A DNA stretch of 64,000 nucleotides from JACDAL01 sp963849115 (GCA_963849115.1 CAWKGK010000008.1:310001-374000), one strand, 5' to 3'. Positions 31,547 through 40,009 are shown, counted from the first letter of the stretch. The notes: generated by a model from the sequence alone, not told the origin. Numbers and translations are program-made.

Positions 31547-32728
31547 ATGCCCAATTCGCTCAAGGACGTGCCCGGCTTCGCCCCCCACGGTGGGGCACTC
31601 GAGATCAGGGCTGCGGCTCCCGACGAGAGATCCGCTCTGGCGTCGGAGGCGACCGGGCTTCCCACGATCCAGGCGACCTCGCGGCGCGTGCTCTCCGATC
31701 TCGAGCTATTGGCAGTCGGAGCGGTGTCGCCGAACCGAGGTTTCATGACCGAAGCCGATTACCGGGGAGTGGTCGACGACATGCGTCTTGCCTCCGGGCT
31801 TCCGTGGAGCCTGCCGGTCACCCTGTCGGCAACCGATGCTGAAGCCAAGAACCTGAAGAAAGGCAAGCGCGCCGCGATCCTTCACGAGGGCAGGCCCGTG
31901 GCCGTCATCGAGGTGGAGGATGTCTTCTCCTACGACGCCTCGGAGGAGGCGGAGAAGACCTATAGGACCAGTGACGACAAGCATCCCGGCGCCGCGCACC
32001 TCTATGCGCAGGGACCAGTCTACGTGGGCGGTGAAGTCACCGTACTGGAGAACGTCTTCGCCCATGAGTTCTCCGAGTACCGGCTCACGCCCTTGCAGCT
32101 GCGCGAGAAGATCGCCGCGAACGGCTGGACCACGGTCGTCGCTTTCCAGACCCGAAACCCAATTCACAGGGCGCACGAGTATCTGACCAAGTGCGCTCTC
32201 GAGATCGTCGACGGCCTCGTCATTCATCCGTTGGTCGGGGGGACCAAGGGAGACGACATCCCCGCCGAGACCCGTATGCAGTGCTACGAGGTCCTGATGG
32301 AGAACTACTATCCGCTCGACCGCGTGATCCTATCGGTGTTTCCCGCCGCCATGCGCTACGCGGGCCCAAGGGAGGCGATCTGGCACTCGCTTCTGCGCAA
32401 GAACTATGGAATGACCCACTTCATCGTGGGCCGGGATCACGCGGGCGTGGGTGACTACTACGGTACTTACGACGCCCAGAAGATCTTCGATGAGTTCGAG
32501 ACCGGCGAGCTCGGCATTTGGCCGTTGAAGTTCGAGCATTCGTTCTTCTGCAAGGCGTGCGAGGGCATGGCCTCTGGTAAGACCTGCCCTCACGGCAAGG
32601 ACCAGCACGTGCATCTCTCTGGAACTCAAGTGCGCAGCATGTTGCTCGAAGGCAAAGAGCCGCCCGCCGAGTTCTCCCGGCCGGAAGTAGCTCGCATCTT
32701 GATCGAAGCCGAACGCAATCGTGCTTAA
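31547..32728 (+). CDS. sat: sulfate adenylyltransferase (ATP sulfurylase, single-chain Sat)
   Basis: Forms adenosine 5'-phosphosulfate (APS) and pyrophosphate from ATP and sulfate. Active-site motifs are QTRNPIHRAHEYLTK (the QxRNxxHxxH element) and GRDHAGVGDYYGTYDA; the C-terminal FCKACEGMASGKTCPHG supplies a possible metal-binding cysteine set seen in some thermophilic Sat enzymes. Length is 393 residues, with the N-terminal PUA-like domain but no fused kinase. The Shine-Dalgarno GAGGAGAG precedes the ATG. It heads a gene set with cysC downstream, so it most likely feeds PAPS synthesis; no APS or PAPS reductase is in the window. Confidence 0.95.
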   Translation: MPNSLKDVPGFAPHGGALEIRAAAPDERSALASEATGLPTIQATSRRVLSDLELLAVGAVSPNRGFMTEADYRGVVDDMRLASGLPWSLPVTLSATDAEAKNLKKGKRAAILHEGRPVAVIEVEDVFSYDASEEAEKTYRTSDDKHPGAAHLYAQGPVYVGGEVTVLENVFAHEFSEYRLTPLQLREKIAANGWTTVVAFQTRNPIHRAHEYLTKCALEIVDGLVIHPLVGGTKGDDIPAETRMQCYEVLMENYYPLDRVILSVFPAAMRYAGPREAIWHSLLRKNYGMTHFIVGRDHAGVGDYYGTYDAQKIFDEFETGELGIWPLKFEHSFFCKACEGMASGKTCPHGKDQHVHLSGTQVRSMLLEGKEPPAEFSRPEVARILIEAERNRA

Positions 32729-32739
32729 GGGGGTTCCAA

Positions 32740-34221
32740 GTGGGTCTGCTGGACAAGCTTAAGAAGAAGGCGACGGATCTGTCTCAGTCCTCTCAGTCCT
32801 CTGAGAAGAAACGAGCGGTTCCCGGGAAGGCGGCGCGAGGAAAGGTCATGGTCATCGGCCTCGATTGTGCTCCGCCGCGTCACGTCTTCGACGAGTACGC
32901 GGACGATATTCCCAACCTCACGAAGCTGAGGGAGAACGGTTTGTGGGGTCCGCTCGAATCCATCACCCCGCCGATCACAGTGCCGGCGTGGATGTGCATG
33001 ATGACGTCGAAGGACCCCGGCACGCTGGGCATCTACGGTTTCAGAAATCGTAAAGACCACACCTACGATGGACTGTCTTTTGCGACCTCGTGGGCGGTGA
33101 AGGAGCGCACCGTGTGGGACATCTTGTCCGACGCCGGCAAGGATTCCATCGTCATGTCGGTGCCGCCCTCGTACCCCCCCAAGCCCTTGCGTGGAATTCA
33201 GATCGGCTGCTTTCTCACGCCCAATGACAATGCGGAGTACACCTATCCGAAGGAGATCAAAGCCGAGCTCAAGGAGAAAGTCGGCGAGTACATCTTCGAC
33301 GTTCGGAATTTCCGAACCGACAATACCCAGTACATCCTGGATGAGTCATATCGGATGACCGAGCAGAAGTTCAAGGCCGCCGACTACTTGCTCTCGCACA
33401 AGCCGTGGGACTTCTTCATAGTGGTCGAGATGGGTCCCGACCGCCTCAACCACGGCATCTGGTCGTTTATCGACCCACAGCATCCCCGGCACGAACCGAA
33501 CAATCCTTATCAAGATTCGCTGCGCGAATACTATCGCTTTCTCGATGGAAAGATCGGCGAATTGCTCCGCCATGCCGACGACGACACGACGGTGCTGGTG
33601 GTCTCGGACCACGGCGCCAAGGCAATGGTGGGCGGCGTCTGCTTCAACGAATGGCTTAAGACCGAGGGATATCTCTCGTTCAAGGGCGAGATCCCCGAAG
33701 GGCTCACACCGGTCGACAAGCTCGATATCGACTGGTCCAAGACGGTAGCGTGGGGCGACGGCGGCTACTACGGGCGTCTGTTCCTGAACGTCGAAGGGCG
33801 CGAGCCACACGGTATTGTGCCGGCCGAACGCTACGAGCAAACGCGCGACGAGCTCATTGAGAAGATCGAGTCGATGGTGGACCATGACGGAAATGCCATG
33901 GGTAACAAGGCGCTCAAACCGGAAGAGATTTATGAAAGCAACAACGGGGTGGCTCCGGACCTCATCGTGATTTTCGGTGAGTTGAAGTGGCGTTCGGTCG
34001 GATCGCTGGGACATGGATCGATTTACACCTTCGAGAACGACACCGGTCCCGACGAGGCGAACCACGCCGAGCACGGCATCTTCATCATGAACAACGCTCC
34101 CGGCCAGAAAACGGGCCCGAAAGAGGGTCTGCATTTGTGGGACGTCCATTCAACGATTCTCGATTTGTTCGGTCTCGAGCCGGCCCCAGGGGCTCTCGGG
34201 ACCTCAGTGCTTAAGAAGTAG
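32740..34221 (+). CDS. alkaline-phosphatase-superfamily phosphodiesterase/nucleotide pyrophosphatase-like protein
   Basis: A 493-residue member of the type I phosphodiesterase/pyrophosphatase (PF01663-like) branch. Visible metal and nucleophile elements: VIGLDCAPPR (Asp42), TPPITVPAW with probable nucleophile Thr80, GPDRLNHGIW, VSDHGAKAM and HAEHGIFIMN. The first 30 residues, MGLLDKLKKKATDLSQSSQ onward, look like an amphipathic or disordered leader; there is no signal peptide, so it should act in the cytoplasm. It sits 11 nt after sat and 41 nt before cysC, which suggests a nucleotide, sulfonucleotide or pyrophosphate-type substrate. The actual substrate is unknown. Confidence 0.85.
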   Translation: MGLLDKLKKKATDLSQSSQSSEKKRAVPGKAARGKVMVIGLDCAPPRHVFDEYADDIPNLTKLRENGLWGPLESITPPITVPAWMCMMTSKDPGTLGIYGFRNRKDHTYDGLSFATSWAVKERTVWDILSDAGKDSIVMSVPPSYPPKPLRGIQIGCFLTPNDNAEYTYPKEIKAELKEKVGEYIFDVRNFRTDNTQYILDESYRMTEQKFKAADYLLSHKPWDFFIVVEMGPDRLNHGIWSFIDPQHPRHEPNNPYQDSLREYYRFLDGKIGELLRHADDDTTVLVVSDHGAKAMVGGVCFNEWLKTEGYLSFKGEIPEGLTPVDKLDIDWSKTVAWGDGGYYGRLFLNVEGREPHGIVPAERYEQTRDELIEKIESMVDHDGNAMGNKALKPEEIYESNNGVAPDLIVIFGELKWRSVGSLGHGSIYTFENDTGPDEANHAEHGIFIMNNAPGQKTGPKEGLHLWDVHSTILDLFGLEPAPGALGTSVLKK

Positions 34222-34262
34222 CCCAGGCCCTCGACCGTCCGGGGGAGAGAGGAACAGCAAGC

Positions 34263-34808
34263 ATGAGACAAGCGAACCGCGAGCGCGGGTGCGTTATTTG
34301 GTTCACCGGGCTGTCGGGCTCGGGCAAGACCACGATCGCCCAGATCGTGGAGCACAGACTGCTCGACGCGGACGTGCCGATCGAGATCCTTGATGGTGAC
34401 GTCGTGCGGGAGAACTTGTCCAAAGGCCTCGGGTTCTCCAAGGAGGACCGCGACATCAACATCCGCAGGATTGCATTCGTGGCTCACCTCTTGCAACGCA
34501 ATGGTGCGTTCGTGATTACCGCGGCGATCTCTCCCTATCGCTCGATCCGCAACGAAGCGCGCGGGATGATCAAGGAATTTGTCGAGGTCTACGCCGAAGC
34601 GCCCCTGGAGGTTTGTGAGGAGCGCGATGTCAAAGGCTTGTACGCGAAGGCGCGCGCCGGCGAGATAAAGGGCTTCACGGGCATCGACGATCCCTACGAG
34701 GCTCCGAGCGCTCCCGAGGTCACCTGCAACACCGCCGAGGAATCCCCCGAGGAGTCGGCGCAGAAGGTGATCGACAAGCTCGTCGAGCTGAAGTACCTGG
34801 AGGCTTGA
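34263..34808 (+). CDS. cysC: adenylyl-sulfate (APS) kinase
   Basis: Phosphorylates APS at the 3' position to give PAPS, the universal sulfuryl donor. The Walker A motif is WFTGLSGSGKTTIAQ (residues 16-24), followed by EILDGDVVRENLSKGLGFSKE, DINIRRIAFVA and the flexible lid with ITAAISPYRSIR. Length is 181 residues, complete, with GGGGGAGAGAGG before the ATG. With sat upstream it forms a PAPS synthesis unit. It is followed 4 nt later by a PHP-domain phosphoesterase, a possible pAp phosphatase. Confidence 0.95.
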   Translation: MRQANRERGCVIWFTGLSGSGKTTIAQIVEHRLLDADVPIEILDGDVVRENLSKGLGFSKEDRDINIRRIAFVAHLLQRNGAFVITAAISPYRSIRNEARGMIKEFVEVYAEAPLEVCEERDVKGLYAKARAGEIKGFTGIDDPYEAPSAPEVTCNTAEESPEESAQKVIDKLVELKYLEA

Positions 34809-34812
34809 GCCT

Positions 34813-35706
34813 GTGATCGACCTTCACGCCCACACAACCGTCTCCGACGGAGGCGACTCCCCGACGGAACTGGTCGATAAAGCTGCGCGGGCTGGTCTTC
34901 AGGCTATCGCGGTGACCGATCACGACAACGACGCCGGCTGCGACGAAGCTGTCGAGGCGGGCCGGCGCGCGGGCATCGAGGTCGTGCGGGGTGTCGAGAT
35001 CTCCTGCGATGTCGAGGATCTCTCTTCACGCAGCTACCATCCCTCCGGCCGCCCCACTATGCATCTCCTCGGTTACTTCATCCCAGAGCGTGACAACCCG
35101 CTGTCGGAAGCGCTGGCTGAGCTTCAGTACCACAGGGCTAATCGCAACGTCCTGATCGTGGAGCGCCTCAACGAGCTCGGGATACCGGTTACGTTCGAGG
35201 AGGTCGAGCAAGAGGCCGGTGGTCCCGGCTCCCAGATAGGGCGCCCCCACTTCGCCGCCGTGCTCGTGCGTCACGGGGCGGTACCCGATTACCAGACTGC
35301 GTTCGACGACTACCTCGCCAAGGGCGCCAAGGCCTACCTCACCCGCAAGCTCTACAAGCCGTCCGACGCGGTCAAGCTGATGCTTGATGCGGGAGTCGTG
35401 CCGGTCTTCGCCCACCCCTTCACTCTCAATCTGGAAGCCGGCGAGCTGGCGCGTTTCACCGATGAGCTGATCGAGGCCGGCGTCAAAGGAATCGAGGGCT
35501 ACCACGGCGACTGGAGCGAACAAGAGCAGGCACCGCTGCGGGCACTCGGCCAGGAACGCGGCCTGGTGGTCTCCGGTGGAAGCGACTATCACGGGCACAT
35601 GCGACCGGACCGGGCTATGCCCGGAGGAAAGCACGGCGTGCTGGCGCCCGCTGAGGCGCTCGAGGAGCTTCGTCGGGTAGCGGGCGAGCTGCAGCAAGCC
35701 GCCTGA
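34813..35706 (+). CDS. PHP-domain phosphoesterase, TrpH/RNase AM-like (possible pAp phosphatase)
   Basis: A 297-residue polymerase-and-histidinol-phosphatase (PHP) protein. The metal-binding motifs are all visible: IDLHAHTTVSDG, VTDHDND, RGVEISCD, GRPHFA, PVFAHPF and SGGSDYHG. This arrangement is that of TrpH/YciV-type proteins, several of which hydrolyse 3',5'-nucleoside bisphosphates such as pAp. That fits its place directly after cysC, because pAp is the by-product of every PAPS-dependent sulfo transfer or reduction. GTG start, 4 nt after cysC. The assignment of pAp as substrate is inference. Confidence 0.85.
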   Translation: MIDLHAHTTVSDGGDSPTELVDKAARAGLQAIAVTDHDNDAGCDEAVEAGRRAGIEVVRGVEISCDVEDLSSRSYHPSGRPTMHLLGYFIPERDNPLSEALAELQYHRANRNVLIVERLNELGIPVTFEEVEQEAGGPGSQIGRPHFAAVLVRHGAVPDYQTAFDDYLAKGAKAYLTRKLYKPSDAVKLMLDAGVVPVFAHPFTLNLEAGELARFTDELIEAGVKGIEGYHGDWSEQEQAPLRALGQERGLVVSGGSDYHGHMRPDRAMPGGKHGVLAPAEALEELRRVAGELQQAA

Positions 35707-35711
35707 GCACC

Positions 35712-36122
35712 GTGTTCATCAGCAGAGCGACGCGCCACGACCTCCCAGACATCGAGGAGCTGCTCCAGCGCCACGACTGGAAGGTGTCGGATCTAAAGGC
35801 AGGAAGCTTCTTCTTTGCGCGCGAGGGCGCAGTAGTCGGCTGCATCCGCTTCATCGAAGTCGCACCGCAGACCGTGATCGTGCAAGACATGGTGGTCGAC
35901 GCAAAGAGACGGGGGCAGGGCGTGGGCGAGCAGTTGATGAAGGCGGCGATGAACAGCCGCGGCGGTACGCTCTATCTGCGTTGCTACGACGACCTCGTTG
36001 CCTACTACGAGCGCTTCGACTTTGCTGCACTGGAACGCGACGAGCTGCCCGAGCCGGTAGTGGCCTTCTTCGACAACTCCGGCCCCCTCGAAGGCGACAC
36101 TCACTATCTGAAAGCCCGCTGA
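35712..36122 (+). CDS. GNAT-family N-acetyltransferase
   Basis: A 136-residue GNAT. The acetyl-CoA loop is MVVDAKRRGQGVGEQLM, preceded by the strand GCIRFIEVAPQTVIVQD and followed by LVAYYERFDFAALERDELP. It resembles the small ArgA-like or YhbS-like GNATs, but the substrate cannot be named. GTG start 5 nt after the PHP gene, so it could be the last gene of the sat-cysC unit. Transcription probably ends at the hairpin at 36143-36163. Confidence 0.8.
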   Translation: MFISRATRHDLPDIEELLQRHDWKVSDLKAGSFFFAREGAVVGCIRFIEVAPQTVIVQDMVVDAKRRGQGVGEQLMKAAMNSRGGTLYLRCYDDLVAYYERFDFAALERDELPEPVVAFFDNSGPLEGDTHYLKAR

Positions 36123-36142
36123 GCGAGCTTTCTATGCACGCT

Positions 36143-36163
36143 CAACCCCGCTCAGCGGGGTTG
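36143..36163. terminator. perfect 9-bp hairpin between convergent genes (CCCCGCTCAGCGGGG type, copy 2)
   Basis: CAACCCCGC (36143-36151) and GCGGGGTTG (36155-36163) form a perfect stem with a TCA loop between the GNAT gene (+) and the Rpf-like gene (-). There is no T-tract. Position suggests a bidirectional terminator. The core recurs at 7557-7576 and 56034-56048. Confidence 0.65.
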
Positions 36164-36190
36164 GCTCTGCACTGAACTCAATTGGGCCGG

Positions 36191-36739
36191 TCACGTGCAG
36201 TTGGGCCAGCGGTCGTGCTCCCCCATCGCAAGCAGCCGTGCTGCGGTCCGGGCCTGAGCGACCGGATCCCATATCGAGCCGTAGCCGTATTCCGACCACG
36301 TCTCCTCGTCGAACTGGAAGAGGCCGTAGTAGCCGGCTGAACTGTGAGCGTTGGGATCGAGGTCCGATTCGCACCACGCCAGCGAGCGCAAATAGGTGCC
36401 GTCGACTCCGAACTCCGACGCCGCCGAGCTGATCGCACCCTCGACGGGGTCGGAGGGTTCGGCGGGCCGAGGTCTGCTCTTAGATGATGATTGCCTGGCC
36501 CCCGATTGGGTGGCGTCTTCGCCGGCCTCTGGCGAAAGTACAGGGGCCACGAAAGCACTCTGTAGTGATACGGCTTCGCCAAGTGCTGAACCAGGTGGTC
36601 CCTCCACCTGCGTCACCGCTCCGCCACCGGCCGCAAGCAGCGATGTGATCCACGCGACCAGGCCCAGGTGGGCTCGCAACCGCGTCCGTCGTCGATATCT
36701 GCGCGCCCGCGCGCCGAATATGAGCTTTTGGTCTTGCAC
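36191..36739 (-). CDS. resuscitation-promoting-factor/transglycosylase-like secreted protein
   Basis: Exported 182-residue cell-wall lytic protein. A basic N-terminus (RARRYRRRTRLRAH) is followed by a membrane or signal segment LGLVAWITSLLAAGGGAV, a Ser/Pro-rich linker, then a lysozyme-fold domain from about residue 100: FGVDGTYLRSLAWCESDLDP, where the glutamate is the likely catalytic acid, then SSAGYYGLFQFDEETW and WDPVAQARTAARLL. It ends in WPNCT, so two cysteines can pair. GGGAGG lies before the GTG. This fits the Rpf/SLT family that cleaves peptidoglycan glycan strands. Confidence 0.85.
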   Translation of the reverse strand: MQDQKLIFGARARRYRRRTRLRAHLGLVAWITSLLAAGGGAVTQVEGPPGSALGEAVSLQSAFVAPVLSPEAGEDATQSGARQSSSKSRPRPAEPSDPVEGAISSAASEFGVDGTYLRSLAWCESDLDPNAHSSAGYYGLFQFDEETWSEYGYGSIWDPVAQARTAARLLAMGEHDRWPNCT

Positions 36740-36995
36740 AAATGCCTCCCAGCCGTCTTGAGTCGACGGTGTCGGGGGACCCCAGAGGAAGAGTATGAAA
36801 AGTGTTGGGCCCCGAGCGAAGGGGCCGCCCTGCGTGTTCAGCCCCGCCCGACCACCCTAGCGAGAAGATGGGATTCAAGCAAATCGCGCTCTCAGCCGGG
36901 AGGCCTGCGGATCTCTCAACCCTGTGTCCGCGCCCGTGGAAGGAACTAGAATGCATATCCGTCGTGCAAATTTCCGTCGAGGAAGAGGCGCTGCA
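36740..36995. other. 256-nt divergent promoter region, no gene
   Basis: Lies between the starts of the Rpf-like gene (-) and the E1 gene (+). It contains a GC-rich inverted repeat GGGCCCCGAGCGAAGGGGCC near 36807-36826 and GAGGAAGAGG (36979-36988) as the E1 Shine-Dalgarno. I looked for a c-di-AMP (ydaO) or TPP riboswitch on both strands and found only partial resemblances. Confidence 0.5.
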
Positions 36996-39356
36996 ATGAC
37001 CACGCTGCTGCCGCGCCCGTCCCCCGAATCGGTCCCTAACGATCTCGCCGTATTGGAGTCGATCCAGCGGCGCGTCCTGTGGCTCGCCACGTTCATGGTG
37101 CATCACGCCAACAAGATCAGAGAGAACCCAGATCTCATCAAGGTGGGTGGCCATCAGGCGTCCTCGGCATCGGTGGTGAGTATCCTCACCACCCTCTACT
37201 TCGACTTCCTGCGCTCAGGCGATCGAGTGGCGATCAAGCCCCACGCCTCGCCTGCCTTTCACGCCTGCCAGTACCTTCTCGGCGCTCTCGACAAGGAGTA
37301 CCTCACGACTCTGAGGACCTGGCATGGCCTCCAGGCCTATCCGAGCCGTACCAAGGACCCCGACCCCGTCGATTTCTCGACCGGCTCCGTGGGCCTCGGG
37401 TGCGTCGCCCCCAACTACGCGGCGCTGACCGAACGCTACGTCGCCGCCCACTTCGGCCGCCCCGGCGCCCGCCCTCGGTTCATTTCGGTGTTGGGCGACG
37501 CCGAGCTCGACGAAGGCTCGGTGTGGGAGACGGTCGCCGAGCCCGTGCTCGAGGGAGTAGACAACCTGATCTGGATCGTCGACCTGAACCGGCAGAGCCT
37601 CGACCGCGTCGTACCGGGGATCCGAGTCGAGCGGCTGCGGGCGATGTTCGCCGCCAACGGGTGGGAGGTAATCGACGCCAAGTATGGGCGGGCTCTGGAG
37701 GCCGCCTGCCGGAGGCCTTCAGGAGAGCTTCTGCGCCGGCGCATCGACGACCTTCCCAACGACGAGTATCAGAGGCTCCTGCGGGCTCCCGAACACGAGC
37801 TGGCTCAGAGGCTGGCGGATTCGGATGAAGCCCTGCGAGAGTTCGCCGCATCCTTCGAGCCTGCGGAGCTCGCCCGCGTGGTGGCGGACCTCGGAGGACA
37901 CGACTTAGCGGTCCTGAGGGCGGCACTTCATACCGCCGAGGGCGCCGGCAAGCCCGCCGTGATCTTCGCTTACACGATCAAGGGCTGGTGGCTGCCCATC
38001 GCCGGAGACCCCCTGAACCACTCGGCCCTGTTGAGCGGAGAGGAGATCGCCCAGCTTGCCTCGGACCTCGGCGTCCCGGAAGGACAAGAGCTCGAGCGCT
38101 TCGAGAATGGCTCTCAGGAGGCCGAGCTGTGCCGCCGCTCGGCCGAGCGTCTCGGCCTCCGCGGGGCGAAGCGGTCTCGGACTCCAGCGGCTCTCGAGAT
38201 CCCCTCAGACCTCGAGGGCGACTTTCCCGGCTTTATCTCGACCCAGCGGGCCTTCTCTTTGGCCATCTCCGCGTTGGCGCGCTCGCACGCGGGTGTGGCC
38301 GACCGGGTCGTCACCGCCAGCCCTGATGTCGCTACCTCGACCAACCTCGGAGGCTGGATCAACCGGCGTGGCATCTTCGCCGCCTCCGATAGGCCGGATG
38401 TCTTCTCCGACGCAGGCCCCCGTCTGCTCCAGTGGGACGAGCGGCGCACCGGGCAGCACATCGAGCTGGGAATCTCGGAGAACAATCTGTTCCTACTGCT
38501 TGGTGCTCTGGGGCTCTCCGAGGAGCTCTTCTCCGAGCTGCTCTTTCCCATCGGGACTCTCTACGACCCGTTCGTGTGCCGGGGGCTCGACGCGCTCATC
38601 TACGGGCTCTATTCGGGCGCGAGGTTCGTGGTCGTGGCCACTCCCTCGGGCGTCTCTCTCAACCCCGAGGGCGGCGCCCATCAAAGCGTTATCACTCCCT
38701 CGATCGGTCTCGAGCTGCCCCAGCTCACCTACTGGGAGCCGGCCTTCGCGCGCGAAACGGAATGGGTGCTGCTCGAGGCGCTGCGCGCGGTGGCGGACCG
38801 CTCTGAAGGCGGCTCGTCCTACCTGCGTCTGTCGACGCGGCCGGTGGATCAGAGCCTGCTGCCAATTGCGCGCGACGACGACGAGCGGGAGTCCCTGCGC
38901 GCCTCTGTGCTCTCAGGAGCTCACCGTGTCTTCGGGGAGCAGGGGAGCGCGGTCACGATAGCGGCCTGCGGAGTGATGGTTGCAGAGGCGATTGCGGCTG
39001 CGCACCAGCTCTTGGAGGACGACGTTTCTGTCGAGGTCGTCAGCCTCACCTCGCCCGGTCGCCTCTACCGCGGCTATCAAGAAGCCCAAGGAGCGGGGCT
39101 CGAAGTGGTCTCGCGGGGCGGTCTGGCGCAGCCGTGGTCGCATCCCGCGTTCGAAGGATCGGACTCGCCCATCGTCACCGTCATCGACGGCCATCCCCAT
39201 ACCCTGGCGTGGCTGCCGGGGGCTCTCGGGAGACCGGGCGCAACGCTTGGGGTCACTGGGTTCGGCCGCTCCGGCACCAGCGCCGAGCTCTACCGGGAGT
39301 TCGCCATCGACGCCGAGGCGATCGTCACCGCCGCGGTCTCGCTTCTCGACCGCTGA
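36996..39356 (+). CDS. thiamine-diphosphate enzyme, homodimeric pyruvate dehydrogenase E1 (AceE)/transketolase-like
   Basis: A 786-residue ThDP enzyme. VGGHQASSASVVSILTTLYF and KPHASPAFHACQYLLG match the start of homodimeric E1. The ThDP motif runs from SVLGDAELDEGSVWE to WIVDLNRQSLD, the GDx(E)-N arrangement of AceE (LDEGS / NRQSLD). The second half has HIELGISENNLFLLLGALGL and PSGVSLNPEGGAHQS. It is about 100 residues shorter than E. coli AceE, and no E2 or true E3 gene is adjacent, so the partner and the exact 2-oxoacid are uncertain. ATG 36996 was chosen for GAGGAAGAGG upstream; an in-frame start at 36924 is less likely. Confidence 0.82.
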   Translation: MTTLLPRPSPESVPNDLAVLESIQRRVLWLATFMVHHANKIRENPDLIKVGGHQASSASVVSILTTLYFDFLRSGDRVAIKPHASPAFHACQYLLGALDKEYLTTLRTWHGLQAYPSRTKDPDPVDFSTGSVGLGCVAPNYAALTERYVAAHFGRPGARPRFISVLGDAELDEGSVWETVAEPVLEGVDNLIWIVDLNRQSLDRVVPGIRVERLRAMFAANGWEVIDAKYGRALEAACRRPSGELLRRRIDDLPNDEYQRLLRAPEHELAQRLADSDEALREFAASFEPAELARVVADLGGHDLAVLRAALHTAEGAGKPAVIFAYTIKGWWLPIAGDPLNHSALLSGEEIAQLASDLGVPEGQELERFENGSQEAELCRRSAERLGLRGAKRSRTPAALEIPSDLEGDFPGFISTQRAFSLAISALARSHAGVADRVVTASPDVATSTNLGGWINRRGIFAASDRPDVFSDAGPRLLQWDERRTGQHIELGISENNLFLLLGALGLSEELFSELLFPIGTLYDPFVCRGLDALIYGLYSGARFVVVATPSGVSLNPEGGAHQSVITPSIGLELPQLTYWEPAFARETEWVLLEALRAVADRSEGGSSYLRLSTRPVDQSLLPIARDDDERESLRASVLSGAHRVFGEQGSAVTIAACGVMVAEAIAAAHQLLEDDVSVEVVSLTSPGRLYRGYQEAQGAGLEVVSRGGLAQPWSHPAFEGSDSPIVTVIDGHPHTLAWLPGALGRPGATLGVTGFGRSGTSAELYREFAIDAEAIVTAAVSLLDR

Positions 39357-39372
39357 ACCCTCGCGTCAAAGT

Positions 39373-39446
39373 GGTGGCAAGAGCGTTCCGCGTGCGTCTG
39401 CACACGAAAACCTGCGGGTAAACGCACACCGCGTGCATTTGCCACC
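39373..39446. repeat. intergenic palindromic repeat, family B, copy 2 (inverted relative to copy 1)
   Basis: A 74-bp element between convergent genes: starts GGTGGCAAGAGC, ends ATTTGCCACC. Its reverse complement aligns without gaps to 26489-26562 with about 58 identities, including CGCGGTGTGCGTTTACCC and CGTGTGCAGA. The central loop reads GTTTTC in one copy and GAAAAC in the other, as if the loop had flipped. Confidence 0.8.
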
Positions 39447-39480
39447 CCATGGAGCCAAGGCGGGTCGGGTCGGGGCCCCC

Positions 39481-40002
39481 TCACCCCTCAGGAAGGTCGG
39501 CCCGGGTGGCGGCGTAGAGTCGGTAGTCGATCCGGCCCCCGTCGCCGGGCATGAAGTCCTTCATCGTGCCCTCGTAGCGGTAGCCGGCCTTCTCCAGGCA
39601 ACGCCTCATGGCGTGGTTCGAGCTCGCGGTCGAGGCCTGCACGCGCTCGGCCCCCTCCCGCTCCAGCAGGCGGCGAGTCAACAGGGCCACGGCCTCGGTG
39701 CCGATGCCTCGGCCCCGCATGGAGGCCCGATAGAGGCCGATCCCTATCTCCACCACCCCCGGGGGGTAGGTGCCGCGTCCCCGCCTGGCATCCATCTCAC
39801 CGACGAGCTCGCCTGAGAACTCGATCGCGAGGTCGAGCCGGTTCTCGTTCCAGTGACCGGATCGGGCGAGGCGCTCGAGAAGACTGTCGCGCTCGGGCTC
39901 GGGCCCGACCATCCCGGGCGTGATCGCCCGTCCTGCGATGACCTCGTTCAACTCCTGCTGCTGGAAGGCTCGCAGTTGGACCCGTTCAGAGCGAAGCAAC
40001 AC
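39481..40002 (-). CDS. RimJ/RimL-type GNAT acetyltransferase
   Basis: A GNAT of the RimJ/RimL group: LLRSERVQLRAFQ at the N-terminus, GIGLYRASMRGRGIGTEAVAL as the acetyl-CoA loop, and SSNHAMRRCLEKAGYRYEGTMKDF at the C-terminus. Such proteins acetylate N-terminal Ser/Ala or small molecules; the substrate here is unknown. I chose the GTG at 40002 (173 residues) because the family begins at that point; an ATG at 40023 would overlap the upstream M14 gene by 14 nt. It is cotranscribed with, or at least directly after, the M14 peptidase gene. Confidence 0.82.
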   Translation of the reverse strand: MLLRSERVQLRAFQQQELNEVIAGRAITPGMVGPEPERDSLLERLARSGHWNENRLDLAIEFSGELVGEMDARRGRGTYPPGVVEIGIGLYRASMRGRGIGTEAVALLTRRLLEREGAERVQASTASSNHAMRRCLEKAGYRYEGTMKDFMPGDGGRIDYRLYAATRADLPEG

Positions 40003-40009
40003 CCGGCCC

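Noticed and set aside
36740..36995. Possible TPP or c-di-AMP (ydaO) riboswitch upstream of the E1 or Rpf-like gene
   Set aside because: GGCTGAGAG and GAATCCC on the minus strand recall TPP elements, and GGGGGACCCC on the plus strand recalls ydaO, but the remaining conserved blocks (for example CGTAGGGA or GTCAGCTAACC) are missing and the orientations do not fit.
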